Notes: generated from the sequence alone by a model not told the origin. DNA of 64,000 bases from Flavobacterium humidisoli (GCF_023272795.1 NZ_CP096829.1:4464001-4528000); one strand, 5' to 3'. Counted from the first letter of the stretch, positions 46,905-55,913 are shown. Program-made: numbers and translations.

Positions 46905-47963
46905 ATGATTTTCAACTCAAACAAACCTTATAGTTTACCTATACGCTATCATGTTTACTTTTGGCTAACGTATTTTGTATTCAATACATTCCGTTGGGGA
47001 AGCTATTTTAACGATTATGTTTACTCGTTAAAAACCACTTTACTCGGATTTCCTATTCACATGGCATTGTGTTATCTAAATATTTTGGTTTTAATGCCTT
47101 TATTTATTTATCGCAAAAAGTATTTCCTATATATAATAAGTGTCTTGTCTGCGATTTTTGTCATGGTTGTTTTAAAATTTAATCTGACTTATTTATTGAT
47201 TACACACGATGTTTGGCCCGAAGGCCCGCAAACCATCAATACACTTACTCTCAACTATACGATAGATATGATGATGGGTGAATTGTATGTGATGACTTTT
47301 GTTACCGCAATTAAAATCACTTTAGATTTCTTAAAAGAACAAAGACGTGTGACAGATTTAGAAAAATCTCAGCTAGAAACCGAATTGCTGTTTTTGAAGT
47401 CACAGATTTCTCCGCATTTTTTCTTTAATACCTTAAATAATATTTATTCACTTTCTGTAGAAAAATCAAACAAAACGCCAAAAATCGTTTTAAAGCTTTC
47501 TGAATTGATGCGTTATATGCTTTATGAAACAAAAGGCAAAAAACAAACTCTTGAAAATGAGATCATGTGTATTCAGAATTATCTGGATCTAGAAAGAATT
47601 AGAAACGGAGAACGTCTAGAAGTTAATATGTATATTTCTGGAGATATTCATGATAAAGAAATTTCTCCCGTTTTATTATTGACTTTTGTCGAAAACGCTT
47701 TTAAGCATGGCGTGAACAAAAATACTGGAAATGTTGTAATTGACATCAACTTTAAAGTAAAAGGAGATTTTTTATACTTCACAATTTCAAACCCAATGCC
47801 CGAATTTACCGTACATAAAGATAATTTTAACAAGTCAAGTGGTATAGGTATTGAAAACGTAAAAAAAAGACTCGAATTAGGATATAATAAAAGTGACTAT
47901 AAGCTTTCATTTAAAAATAAAAAGAATATTTTTGTCGTTAAACTAGTTATAAAAGTCACATAG
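46905..47963 (+). CDS. LytS-type sensor histidine kinase
   Basis: A 352-aa membrane kinase with four N-terminal helices (to about residue 140), a helical linker, the His_kinase phosphoacceptor block with His171 in SQISPHFFFNTLNNIYSLS, and a HATPase domain with FVENAFKHGVNKN and GIGIENVKKRLELGY. This is the LytS/YehU architecture without a periplasmic sensor domain; the signal may be sensed in the membrane. It is followed after 70 bp by a LytTR regulator and is divergent from the GH92 operon, pointing to control of the glycan locus. Confidence 0.93.
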   Translation: MIFNSNKPYSLPIRYHVYFWLTYFVFNTFRWGSYFNDYVYSLKTTLLGFPIHMALCYLNILVLMPLFIYRKKYFLYIISVLSAIFVMVVLKFNLTYLLITHDVWPEGPQTINTLTLNYTIDMMMGELYVMTFVTAIKITLDFLKEQRRVTDLEKSQLETELLFLKSQISPHFFFNTLNNIYSLSVEKSNKTPKIVLKLSELMRYMLYETKGKKQTLENEIMCIQNYLDLERIRNGERLEVNMYISGDIHDKEISPVLLLTFVENAFKHGVNKNTGNVVIDINFKVKGDFLYFTISNPMPEFTVHKDNFNKSSGIGIENVKKRLELGYNKSDYKLSFKNKKNIFVVKLVIKVT

Positions 47964-48033
47964 CCCCACCTTTTATAAGTTTAGAAAACTATACCTACAA
48001 AAAACCACATATCGGCCAAAAATAACAGTACAA

Positions 48034-48747
48034 ATGAAAATAAAGTGTTTAATTATCGATGATGAGCCATTGGCAATAAACGTTATTAAAAATTATATTG
48101 AACAGATTGAAGATTTAGAATTAGTAAATACTTTTAGCAATTCTATCGAAGGATTAAATTTCTTAAAAAACAATACTATAGATGTAATTTTTTTAGACAT
48201 TAACATGCCTGTTTTGGACGGTATTAATTTTATTAAAAGTTTAGAAAATCCTCCTTTACTTATTATTACAAGTGCTTACGATCAGTTTGCGATTGAAACT
48301 TATGAGCTTGATGTTTTAGATTATCTGGTAAAACCAATTGAGTTTCCGAGATTAATGAAAGCCGTAAACAAGATCAACAAACGTCTGAATAATGCAATTA
48401 AGCTTCCGCAGGAAAACAGTAAAGAGAATCCTTTTATTTTCGTGAAAATCGACAAGAAAAAAATGAAAAAGATTTTCTTGAACGAAATTCTGGTTATCGA
48501 AAGCCTAAAAGACTATTTAAAAATTAGCACAACTTCTGGAAAGTTTATCATTCACAGTACTTTATCTGATTTTACAAGTTTATTACCCGAAAGAGATTTT
48601 ATCAGAATCCACCGATCTTACACGATCGCAATTGACAAAATTGATGCCGTAGAAGGAAATAGCATTGAAATTGAAGGCCTTAGATACGTTATAGGAAGAT
48701 CTTATATAGACGAAGTAAAACAGAAAATTTTGAATTCTTCGATTTAG
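48034..48747 (+). CDS. LytTR-family response regulator
   Basis: A 237-aa two-domain regulator. The receiver domain has Asp9-Asp10, phospho-acceptor Asp55 (VIFLDINMPV) and Lys100 (YLVKPIEF). A LytTR DNA-binding domain follows from about 135 (INEILVIESLKDYLKI-like strand, RIHRSYTIAIDKID). LytTR proteins bind pairs of short direct repeats. The direct-repeat-like sites before the GH92, susC, nagB and GH29 genes are candidates for its targets, but this is not shown by the sequence. Confidence 0.93.
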   Translation: MKIKCLIIDDEPLAINVIKNYIEQIEDLELVNTFSNSIEGLNFLKNNTIDVIFLDINMPVLDGINFIKSLENPPLLIITSAYDQFAIETYELDVLDYLVKPIEFPRLMKAVNKINKRLNNAIKLPQENSKENPFIFVKIDKKKMKKIFLNEILVIESLKDYLKISTTSGKFIIHSTLSDFTSLLPERDFIRIHRSYTIAIDKIDAVEGNSIEIEGLRYVIGRSYIDEVKQKILNSSI

Positions 48748-48748
48748 G

Positions 48749-48892
48749 GTTTTACCGCAAAGGCGCAAAGATTTACGCAAAGTTCGCTAAGTTTATCCAT
48801 AAACTTAGCGAACTTTTTTTATTCTCATTTTTTATACAGCATAAAAATAAATCTTAGCGACCTTTGCGTAACCTTCGCGTACTTTGTGGTAA
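48749..48892. repeat. Palindromic repeat containing terminator after LytTR gene
   Basis: The ends TTTTACCGCAAAG and CTTTGTGGTAAAA are imperfect inverted repeats. Inside lies a perfect hairpin AGTTCGCTAAGTTTAT-CC-ATAAACTTAGCGAACT (48781-48814) followed by T7, a strong terminator for the two-component genes. Confidence 0.8.
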
Positions 48893-48950
48893 AAAAAACT
48901 TCCCGGTTAAAAAAAAACTTTGCAGTAAAAAACACAAAACAATAAAAAAC

Positions 48951-48982
48951 GAAAATGCGGCCAACCACGACCGCATTTTCTC
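48951..48982. terminator. Terminator between LytTR gene and nagB
   Basis: A perfect 10-bp stem GAAAATGCGG/CCGCATTTTC with a 10-nt loop between convergent genes. It most likely ends nagB. Confidence 0.75.
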
Positions 48983-49047
48983 TCAATTATAGGTAACTAA
49001 CCAAAATAAACCATGAAATAGTCTATTATCTTTATTGCTGCAAAAAA

Positions 49048-50961
49048 CTAAAAGTGATATCTTTTAAACGCTTCGATAGCCGAATAATCTGCCAAACCTA
49101 AGCTGTGATATTTCTCTGCAGTCAATCTATTTCTGTCTTCAACTCGCACCCAAAACTCTCTGCTGTCATCACCTTGAAACATAACGCCGTCTTTTTGAGA
49201 CTGGTGATAAAAAATGGCATGTCGTTTCTTTAAAACTTGGTCAGGACTCATTGGTACTGCCATGTCAATTTGGTACGATTCCCATTCATGCCATGCACCT
49301 CGGTATAACCAAACCCAGCAATCGTCCATAAAGCTTTTGTGTTTTAGTCTTTTTAAAGCTTCAAACAAACTGTCTAAACAAACTTTATGAGTTCCATGCG
49401 GATCTGCCAAATCTCCAGCGGCATAAATTTGATGCGGTTTTATTCTTTCAATAATGTCACACATAATGTCAACATCTGCATCTGAAAGATTATTCTTTTT
49501 AACCGTTCCTGTTTCGTAAAACGGAAGATCTAAAAAGTTTACGTTAGAATCTGGCAAACCTATGTAACGAGTTGCTCCAAAAGATTCGCTTCTTCTAATT
49601 AATCCTTTTAATTTTCTAACTTCTAATGAATCAATCTCGTTTCCAGTTCTGTTCTGAAGAAAATCGATAATTTTATCAGACATTCTAGAATCTGGATGTA
49701 ATGCTTTCGAAATTTCTGCAAACTTTAAAGCTTCAACATCTGAAACCGCAATATTCCCAGAAGTCTGATACGCTACATGAACCTCGTGACCTTGCTCTAC
49801 CAAACGGTCGAATGTTCCTCCCATTGAAATCACATCATCATCTGGATGCGGGCTGAAAATGATAATTCTTTTCTTTTCCGGCGTGGAACGCTCCGGTCTG
49901 TACGTATCATCAGCATTGGGTTTTCCGCCCGGCCATCCCGTGATGGTTTGCTGCATTTTGTTAAACATTTTAATGTTCAAATCGTATGCAGTTCCTTCTT
50001 CCGTCAAAAGACTCGACATTCCATTGTCGTTATAATCTTTATCTGTAAGCTTAAGGAAAGGTTTCTTCGTTAACTCACTTAACCAAGCCACCGCTTTTAA
50101 TTTTAATTCATCTGTCCAAACACAAGACTTTACCAACCATGGTGTTTTTACTCTTGTTAGTTCAAACGAAGCTTCTGTATCGAGAACAAATGTTGTGTTG
50201 TTATGCTCTTGCAAATACGTAGCTGGAACTTGCGAAGAAACTTCCCCTTCGATTGTCTTTTTTATAATTCCTGCTTTACTGATTCCCCAGCCTAGCAAAA
50301 CGATTCTTTTTGCATTTCTAACAGTTCCAATTCCCATTGTAATGGCTTTTCTCGGAACATTGTCAATTCCTAAAAAAGAGGAAGCCGCATCGACACGTGT
50401 CAAATGATCCAAAGTAATACTTCTGGTTCCTGAATTCACATGAGAACCTGGCTCATTAAATCCAATATGTCCTGTTCTACCGATTCCTAAAAGCTGAAAA
50501 TCTAATCCGCCGTACGATTTAATTTTCATCTCATAATCGATGCAATATTGCTGTAATTCCTCGGCACTCACCTGCCCGTCTGGAATATTTATATTTTTAG
50601 GAAGAATGTTTACGTGATGAAATAAATGTTCGTGCATAAAATGATAATAACTCTGAATATCATTTTTATCCATCGGATAATATTCATCTAAGTTAAAAGT
50701 CACAACATTTTCAAAACTCAAACCTTCCTCTTTGTGCATTCTAACCAATTCTTCATAAACCTTAATTGGCGAAGAACCTGTAGCCAAACCTAAAACACAA
50801 GGTTCGTTCAACTCGTTTTTTCTCTGAATTAAATTGGCAATTTCTTGTGCTACAAGTAAAGAAGCTTCTTGCGACGATTCGAAAATAACATTGTGAATTT
50901 TCTCAAAACGAGTTTCTTCAAATTTCCCTGCTTCTCTAAAACCTATATCTTCTTTAATCAT
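49048..50961 (-). CDS. nagB: Glucosamine-6-phosphate deaminase fused to PIG-L deacetylase-like domain
   Basis: A two-domain protein of 637 aa from ATG 50961 (641 from 50973). The later start gives a 24-bp distance to the -7 box, as in the GH92 promoter. Numbered from 50973, the N-terminal half is NagB: Asp96 in FNLDEYY, and GIGRTGHIGFNEPGS with His169 and Glu174. The residue matching E. coli catalytic Asp141 is Thr167. From about 365 a PIG-L (LmbE) domain begins with FSPHPDDDVISMGG, the zinc-binding HPDD motif, and later RRSESFGATRYIGLPD. NagB converts GlcN6P to fructose 6-phosphate and ammonia. The PIG-L half could remove an acetyl group from an amino sugar, which is inference. Confidence 0.9.
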   Translation of the reverse strand: MIKEDIGFREAGKFEETRFEKIHNVIFESSQEASLLVAQEIANLIQRKNELNEPCVLGLATGSSPIKVYEELVRMHKEEGLSFENVVTFNLDEYYPMDKNDIQSYYHFMHEHLFHHVNILPKNINIPDGQVSAEELQQYCIDYEMKIKSYGGLDFQLLGIGRTGHIGFNEPGSHVNSGTRSITLDHLTRVDAASSFLGIDNVPRKAITMGIGTVRNAKRIVLLGWGISKAGIIKKTIEGEVSSQVPATYLQEHNNTTFVLDTEASFELTRVKTPWLVKSCVWTDELKLKAVAWLSELTKKPFLKLTDKDYNDNGMSSLLTEEGTAYDLNIKMFNKMQQTITGWPGGKPNADDTYRPERSTPEKKRIIIFSPHPDDDVISMGGTFDRLVEQGHEVHVAYQTSGNIAVSDVEALKFAEISKALHPDSRMSDKIIDFLQNRTGNEIDSLEVRKLKGLIRRSESFGATRYIGLPDSNVNFLDLPFYETGTVKKNNLSDADVDIMCDIIERIKPHQIYAAGDLADPHGTHKVCLDSLFEALKRLKHKSFMDDCWVWLYRGAWHEWESYQIDMAVPMSPDQVLKKRHAIFYHQSQKDGVMFQGDDSREFWVRVEDRNRLTAEKYHSLGLADYSAIEAFKRYHF

Positions 50962-50985
50962 TTGCCTTATCATTTAATTCTAAAA

Positions 50986-51035
50986 TAAAAGTAGAATTAA
51001 ATTATCCGTTGCTCTCAAAAATTCGACTAATAACG
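50986..51035 (-). promoter_or_regulatory. Shared locus promoter element upstream of nagB
   Basis: On the minus strand CGTTATTAGTC (51035-51025), a 31-bp gap, then TACTTTTA (50993-50986), 24 bp before ATG 50961. Same layout as the susC and GH92 promoters. Confidence 0.58.
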
Positions 51036-51099
51036 ACTGCGCTTCGGCAAAAGACAAAATTAGATATGCTAAGTTATTTTAATACTTCGCAAAAAGTAT

Positions 51100-53193
51100 T
51101 TATTCAATTACTCCAATTTCAGCAATCGAAACTGTTTGCCCTTTTCCTACAGCAGCTGTAGCAACAAATCTTAAAAATCTTGCTTTTACCGCAGCAAAAC
51201 TCTTAATCTGCTCAATTGGGTTGTGTTTGATGTTAGAGAATTCTCCCTCCGATTGTTTGGTCCAATTGATATTATCTTCGCTAGTATAGAATTCATAATT
51301 CGAAATCAAATTCAAATTATTTCCAACCTGCTGTGGTATATACATAAAGCCTTTTATTTCCATTAATTCACCCATGTCGATAATCAAAGATTGAGGCAGT
51401 TTATTTTCGTCATTTCCAAAACTCCAATCGGTATTGGCATCTCCGTCAATAATTCTTTCAACCGATTTATCATCTCCGCTTGAAACCGAAATCACTTTCC
51501 ATTTTTCTTTAGAAACACCATATTTAGATGTCTTTATGGTACTGTTGATTTTCTCTTTTGTATTTCTTGAAATGGCTTTAATTTCTACCGCTTTACTGTA
51601 TACGAATGGACTTTTGTACAAAATACTTTTCTCCGAAGGATTTTTTCCGTCTAAAGTGTAATAAACGGCATTTCCTTCTTCCGATTTAATTGTGACTAAA
51701 CCATTTTTATCACGAAGAATTTGAGGTTCCTTAACGAAGGTTGGAGCATTATATGCTTGAATTGTACTGATTACAAATCCAGCTTTAGCATCCAAAATAT
51801 TAACTCTAATTGCCGAAGCTGTAACACGGTCTAAACGAAGAATTCTTTTGTAACCAATTGTAGTTTCATTGGCAATCGTTTTCCATTGTCCGTTTACATT
51901 GGCTTCAACAGAAAATGCTTTTACGCGCTGTCCCAATTTTATATATTCCTGAAGTAAAATTCTATTGATTGCTGTTGGTTTTTTAAACGTAAATTCAATC
52001 GAAGCTTGCTTAACTTTATCGTCGGTTGCCCAATACGTATTTTTATTTCCGTCAACAACATTTTGAGGTCCGAAATTAGAATCGACTGCTCTTATATTTG
52101 AAGCTTGAACTTTTGCTCCTGCTAATAATTCTGTTTTAAAATCGGCTTTGATTGTCGCAACCAGTTCCTTTAATCTGGCTTCATCATTTTCATGAACCAA
52201 ACCACGTCTGTCAACTGGAAAATTTAATAATAATGTCGCATTTCGACCAATCGATTCATAATAAATATCAACCATTTCGTCAAGCGAACGTACTTTATCG
52301 TCTTCAACTGCATGATAAAACCATCCTGGTCTGATCGAAACATCGGCTTCACCAGGAACCCATTTTTCGCCATCTTCATGTCCAGACATAAATTCGCTGT
52401 AATGCACTTTTCCAGCCAACTCGTCTTTCTGACGTAATAACGACCAATTGGTTTTTCCTGCGCGCCCTTCTTCGTTTCCAATCCATCTCGCTTCTGATGG
52501 TCCAACTCCCCAAACCAAAGTTTTTGGAGCGATATCGTAAATCATTTTATAAGTTTCATCCCAATTATAATAAGTCAGCGAATTGATTTTTCTGGTTTCA
52601 TTTGCACCTCCGTAATAACCATCCCCGCCATTTGCACCGTCAAACCACATTTCGAAAACATCTCCGTAATTCGTCAATAATTCTTTTAATTGATTTCTGA
52701 AATACGTTATATATTCAGGTTTTCCATATTGCGGATGATTTCTGTCCCAAGGCGAAAGATATAATCCTAATTTTAAATCGTATTCTTTACAGGCTTCAGC
52801 CAATTCTTTTACCAAATCTCCTTTTCCATTTTCCCAAGGTGAATTCTTCACAGAGCGTTCTGTATAAGCTGATGGCCATAAACAAAAACCGTCGTGATGT
52901 TTGGCTACCAAAATAATTCCTTTCATTCCAGCCTCTTTTACCACGCGCGCCCACTGGCGAACGTCTAATTGCGACGGATTAAAAAGTTCTGGCGATTCGT
53001 CTCCGTAACCCCATTCTTTATTGGTAAAAGTGTTTAATGAAAAGTGTACAAAAGCATAAAATTCCATTTCCTGCCAATCGATTTGTTTTTGCGTCGGAAG
53101 CGGTCCAAAAGGCTTTGGAGCATTGGCCAATTCCTGACTCGAAACACTAGAAATTACACCCAAAAGACATAAAGAAAGGAATACTTTTTTCAT
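51100..53193 (-). CDS. GH29 alpha-L-fucosidase with F5/8 C-type modules (second copy)
   Basis: A 697-aa exported enzyme (signal peptide ending SSVSSQ). The barrel has FVHFSLNTFTNKEWG, LVAKHHDGFCLWPS and the nucleophile Asp185 in VFEMWFDGANGGDG, the form seen in GH29-B enzymes specific for branched alpha-1,3/4-fucose. A discoidin-type module follows at about 355-480, a chitobiase/FN3-like strand region (VYYTLDGKNPSEKS), and a second discoidin-like module. It probably removes Lewis-type fucose and complements the shorter GH29. It stands alone with its own copy of the locus promoter element. Confidence 0.93.
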   Translation of the reverse strand: MKKVFLSLCLLGVISSVSSQELANAPKPFGPLPTQKQIDWQEMEFYAFVHFSLNTFTNKEWGYGDESPELFNPSQLDVRQWARVVKEAGMKGIILVAKHHDGFCLWPSAYTERSVKNSPWENGKGDLVKELAEACKEYDLKLGLYLSPWDRNHPQYGKPEYITYFRNQLKELLTNYGDVFEMWFDGANGGDGYYGGANETRKINSLTYYNWDETYKMIYDIAPKTLVWGVGPSEARWIGNEEGRAGKTNWSLLRQKDELAGKVHYSEFMSGHEDGEKWVPGEADVSIRPGWFYHAVEDDKVRSLDEMVDIYYESIGRNATLLLNFPVDRRGLVHENDEARLKELVATIKADFKTELLAGAKVQASNIRAVDSNFGPQNVVDGNKNTYWATDDKVKQASIEFTFKKPTAINRILLQEYIKLGQRVKAFSVEANVNGQWKTIANETTIGYKRILRLDRVTASAIRVNILDAKAGFVISTIQAYNAPTFVKEPQILRDKNGLVTIKSEEGNAVYYTLDGKNPSEKSILYKSPFVYSKAVEIKAISRNTKEKINSTIKTSKYGVSKEKWKVISVSSGDDKSVERIIDGDANTDWSFGNDENKLPQSLIIDMGELMEIKGFMYIPQQVGNNLNLISNYEFYTSEDNINWTKQSEGEFSNIKHNPIEQIKSFAAVKARFLRFVATAAVGKGQTVSIAEIGVIE

Positions 53194-53225
53194 TGCTGAT
53201 TTGCTTTAAAATAGTCTATAAAGCA

Positions 53226-53276
53226 TAAATGTAGTATAAATTGATTTTCTGATGTACAGAATTTCGACCAACAACA
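53226..53276 (-). promoter_or_regulatory. Shared locus promoter element upstream of second GH29
   Basis: On the minus strand TGTTGTTGGTC (53276-53266), a 32-bp gap, then TACATTTA (53233-53226), 32 bp before the start codon. The bases after the element, GAAATT, are the same as in the susC copy. Confidence 0.58.
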
Positions 53277-53331
53277 TATTTTAAAGCATCTTGGTTCAAA
53301 GTACATTTGACTCAATATGTCCAATCGGGAA

Positions 53332-53979
53332 TTAGGTATAACTTTTAGTTTTGATTCTAAAAATAGAAATCAGAATAATAGATAAAATTACAAAGGACAA
53401 TAAAACAAAAAATCCGTTTATAATAGCTATTTCAAAACCTAATTGGGTTGCATCTATAAAAGGATACGGATAAAATTCGGTTGCAAGTCCGTGAAACAAA
53501 GTATAAATAATATAAATGATTGGGTAAATCAACCAATATGAAATAACCTTAAAGGAAATCTTTTCTGGACTCACAAAAAACAGCCAGAAAAAGAGAAATA
53601 AAACGGGAACGACCGTATGGAAAATTTCGCTCACAATAAGATGATGTCCTTCTAAATTAAGAATTGGACGAAGAAGCAAATTAAAAACAATTCCGACAAT
53701 CAATATATAGACGGTAATTGCCGTAATAGTACTGCACTTTTTGAAAAAAGCATTTGCTCTGCTTCTTCCACCAAACAATAGCAAAGCACTGCAAATAAAA
53801 ACGATAGTATTTGTTGTAATGGTAAAGAAACTGAAAAATCGGACAGCAGCACTGAAAAAAGTAAATTCAGGATTTTTTAACAGCAAATAAAACTGCACAG
53901 GCAAGGCATATAATTCTAAAGCAAAAATAATACCCAGCAAAATCTCCCCTTTTATTTTTGTGGTATTTTCTTTTTCCAT
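53332..53979 (-). CDS. Pr6Pr-family membrane protein
   Basis: A 215-aa protein with six predicted membrane helices and the phrases FSFFTITTNTIVF, LEGHHLIVSEIFHTVVPVLF and YPIIYIIYTLFHGLATEFYPYPFID. These match bacterial Pr6Pr (FAR-17a/AIG1-like) membrane proteins, some of whose eukaryotic relatives hydrolyse fatty-acid esters. The bacterial function is unknown. The conserved Thr in TITTN and His in GHH or LFHG are in the places proposed as catalytic in that superfamily. It follows no clear operon. Confidence 0.72.
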   Translation of the reverse strand: MEKENTTKIKGEILLGIIFALELYALPVQFYLLLKNPEFTFFSAAVRFFSFFTITTNTIVFICSALLLFGGRSRANAFFKKCSTITAITVYILIVGIVFNLLLRPILNLEGHHLIVSEIFHTVVPVLFLFFWLFFVSPEKISFKVISYWLIYPIIYIIYTLFHGLATEFYPYPFIDATQLGFEIAIINGFFVLLSFVILSIILISIFRIKTKSYT

Positions 53980-54027
53980 ATTTCACTAAAAGTCAGATCA
54001 CTAAAATAAGGATTTTATTCGAAATAT

Positions 54028-54585
54028 TTACATCACTCTTTTCTGTTTTTCGCTCTCTGCAATAGTTTTTTCAAGCCTTGACAGTTGCGTTTTTTCCTGC
54101 TTGGCACTCATAATCCAATGGATCATTACTTTTTTATAAGAAGGCGCTTGTTTCTCAAAAAATTCCCAAGCTATTTTATTGCTTTTAAACTGTTTTTCGT
54201 AAACTTCTAAAAGTGGAACTGGTTCTTTTTCGTGAGAATATATTTTGGATTTATTTTCAGTTCTAAAACTAAAAGCATTCAAACCTGCGTCCGTCATCAA
54301 GCCCGCTTTAGTCAAATCTTCCATCTTCTGAATATTAATCGCGCTCCAAATGCTAGAAGGCTTTCTAGGAGTAAAACGAATCGTATAACTTTCCGTATCA
54401 ATAGATTTTCGAACGCCGTCAATCCAACCAAAACAAAGCGCTTGATCTACAGATTCTGACCAGCTCATAGAAGGCTTTTTGCTTGTCACTTTATAAAAAC
54501 CAACCAAAAGCTCTTTTTCTTTCTGATGGTTTTTCTCAAGCCATTTTCTAAAGTCTTTTTGATCTGCAAAAAATGTTGGTTCCAT
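54028..54585 (-). CDS. YdeI/OmpD-associated family protein
   Basis: A 185-aa cytosolic protein. The N-terminal FRKWLEKNHQKEKELLVGFYK and SWSESVDQALCFGWIDGVRKSID blocks are the conserved start of the YdeI family, and FTPRKPSSIWSAINIQKMEDL follows. The C-terminal helix pair (SYKKVMIHWIMSAKQEKTQLSRLEKTI) is typical of the OmdA-like end. Members are described as conferring bacteriocin or stress tolerance by unclear means. It lies 48 bp upstream of the Pr6Pr gene on the same strand. Confidence 0.85.
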   Translation of the reverse strand: MEPTFFADQKDFRKWLEKNHQKEKELLVGFYKVTSKKPSMSWSESVDQALCFGWIDGVRKSIDTESYTIRFTPRKPSSIWSAINIQKMEDLTKAGLMTDAGLNAFSFRTENKSKIYSHEKEPVPLLEVYEKQFKSNKIAWEFFEKQAPSYKKVMIHWIMSAKQEKTQLSRLEKTIAESEKQKRVM

Positions 54586-54624
54586 TTATTCTTTAATTTT
54601 CTATAAATATAGAATATTCCAAAC

Positions 54625-54658
54625 AAAAAATCCGCTTCTAAGTTGAAGCGGATTTTTT
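54625..54658. terminator. Intrinsic terminator
   Basis: A perfect 14-bp stem AAAAAATCCGCTTC/GAAGCGGATTTTTT with a 6-nt loop. It ends the DUF4272 gene on the minus strand. Confidence 0.9.
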
Positions 54659-54659
54659 A

Positions 54660-55871
54660 TTAAGTATCACAAGTTACATTATCCCAATCTTGATCCATGT
54701 AATGAATTAGCCAATTGAGCGCATACTGTCTTTCGTAAACAATTCCTGGATTAATGTTTTCTATTTGTCTTCCATTAATCCTTTCGTCTACACAAGCCCA
54801 ATTGTATCTGTAATACAAATCGGCAGCGTCTAAAATTTCTTTTTTAGAACGAACCTCATGAACTGCATTTATAAATTCAAGAGGATTTTTGTCATGTCCG
54901 ACAGGATAATTTTCTGAACTAATATTTCCAAGATCACAAAACTCATTCGGAAAATCTATTGCATCTACTTTTTTCAAAGCCCACATCAAGGTCCAAATCC
55001 CTTCACATTTCCATGTTTCATACATTTTTTTGTCTTCCGTTGGATTTGCTAAAAACTCTTTTTCTCCTTCTGTAACAGATTCCCAAAGTTTATAATTCTG
55101 TAAATAATCAACCGCTTCTTCAGAAGAAATACTATTGAAGGCAACTAAATTCGTTACAGCCAAAACGCTCACTCTTTCGGCAATTTCCTTTGCAGATCGA
55201 ATTGTAGTTTCTCTTTCCGATTCAACACAAGGCAAATGCTTGTTGATTTTTATATTTTCTCTTTCAAGAATTTCTTCATTTTTGGCTTTTCTTTCTATTT
55301 GATCTACGTCTAATTCTGTCTGATCATTGTCAAAATATTCCGAATTGATATTAACTTTTAATTCTTCAATTTCACATTTTCCTTCTGTATCAATAATTAG
55401 ATTTAAATCTTTATCTAAAAAATGCTGCGATTCAGATTTACTGATAATAGTTTTTGGCTGCACAAATAAAACAGCATCAAATTCTTTTGCAAGATCTTTA
55501 ATAATCGCTTTTAATTCTTTCACCTCTCCTTTATCCTGACTTATCGAAAATTCAGAATTTAAGGTTTGTATTTTATGAAGAAATAAGCCTTTTACCTTTT
55601 CATTTTCGGCTGGCAATGAATTTACAAAACCATATAGGCCTTTTAAATTGGCTGTTAACTCAGAATCATCTACTTCTGGAATTTTATACGAAGACTCAGC
55701 TCTTTCTCTGTAGAATATTGTGATTTTTTTTGAAGGACTTAAAATTCCTCCTTTAATTTCAAATTCTAGAACATCATTATTACTCGAAAAATTTCCTTGA
55801 GGAACATGAGAAAGAAATATTTCTTTTATCTTTTCAAGTCCCAAATGATGCGAATAAATAGTACAAATCAT
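54660..55871 (-). CDS. DUF4272-domain protein
   Basis: A 403-aa cytosolic protein. The C-terminal half (about 200-403) matches DUF4272, including TIRSAKEIAERVSVLAVTN, WKCEGIWTLMWALKKVDAIDFPNEFCD and DLYYRYNWACVDERI. The N-terminal half is a separate alpha/beta domain (KITIFYRERAESSY, KGLYGFVNSLPAEN) I do not recognise. DUF4272 has no assigned function. It is likely transcribed alone or with the upstream MazG-like gene, with a terminator right after it. Confidence 0.8.
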   Translation of the reverse strand: MICTIYSHHLGLEKIKEIFLSHVPQGNFSSNNDVLEFEIKGGILSPSKKITIFYRERAESSYKIPEVDDSELTANLKGLYGFVNSLPAENEKVKGLFLHKIQTLNSEFSISQDKGEVKELKAIIKDLAKEFDAVLFVQPKTIISKSESQHFLDKDLNLIIDTEGKCEIEELKVNINSEYFDNDQTELDVDQIERKAKNEEILERENIKINKHLPCVESERETTIRSAKEIAERVSVLAVTNLVAFNSISSEEAVDYLQNYKLWESVTEGEKEFLANPTEDKKMYETWKCEGIWTLMWALKKVDAIDFPNEFCDLGNISSENYPVGHDKNPLEFINAVHEVRSKKEILDAADLYYRYNWACVDERINGRQIENINPGIVYERQYALNWLIHYMDQDWDNVTCDT

Positions 55872-55913
55872 TTTATGGCTTTTAATATTATCTGCGCTAA
55901 TATAAGTTTATTT

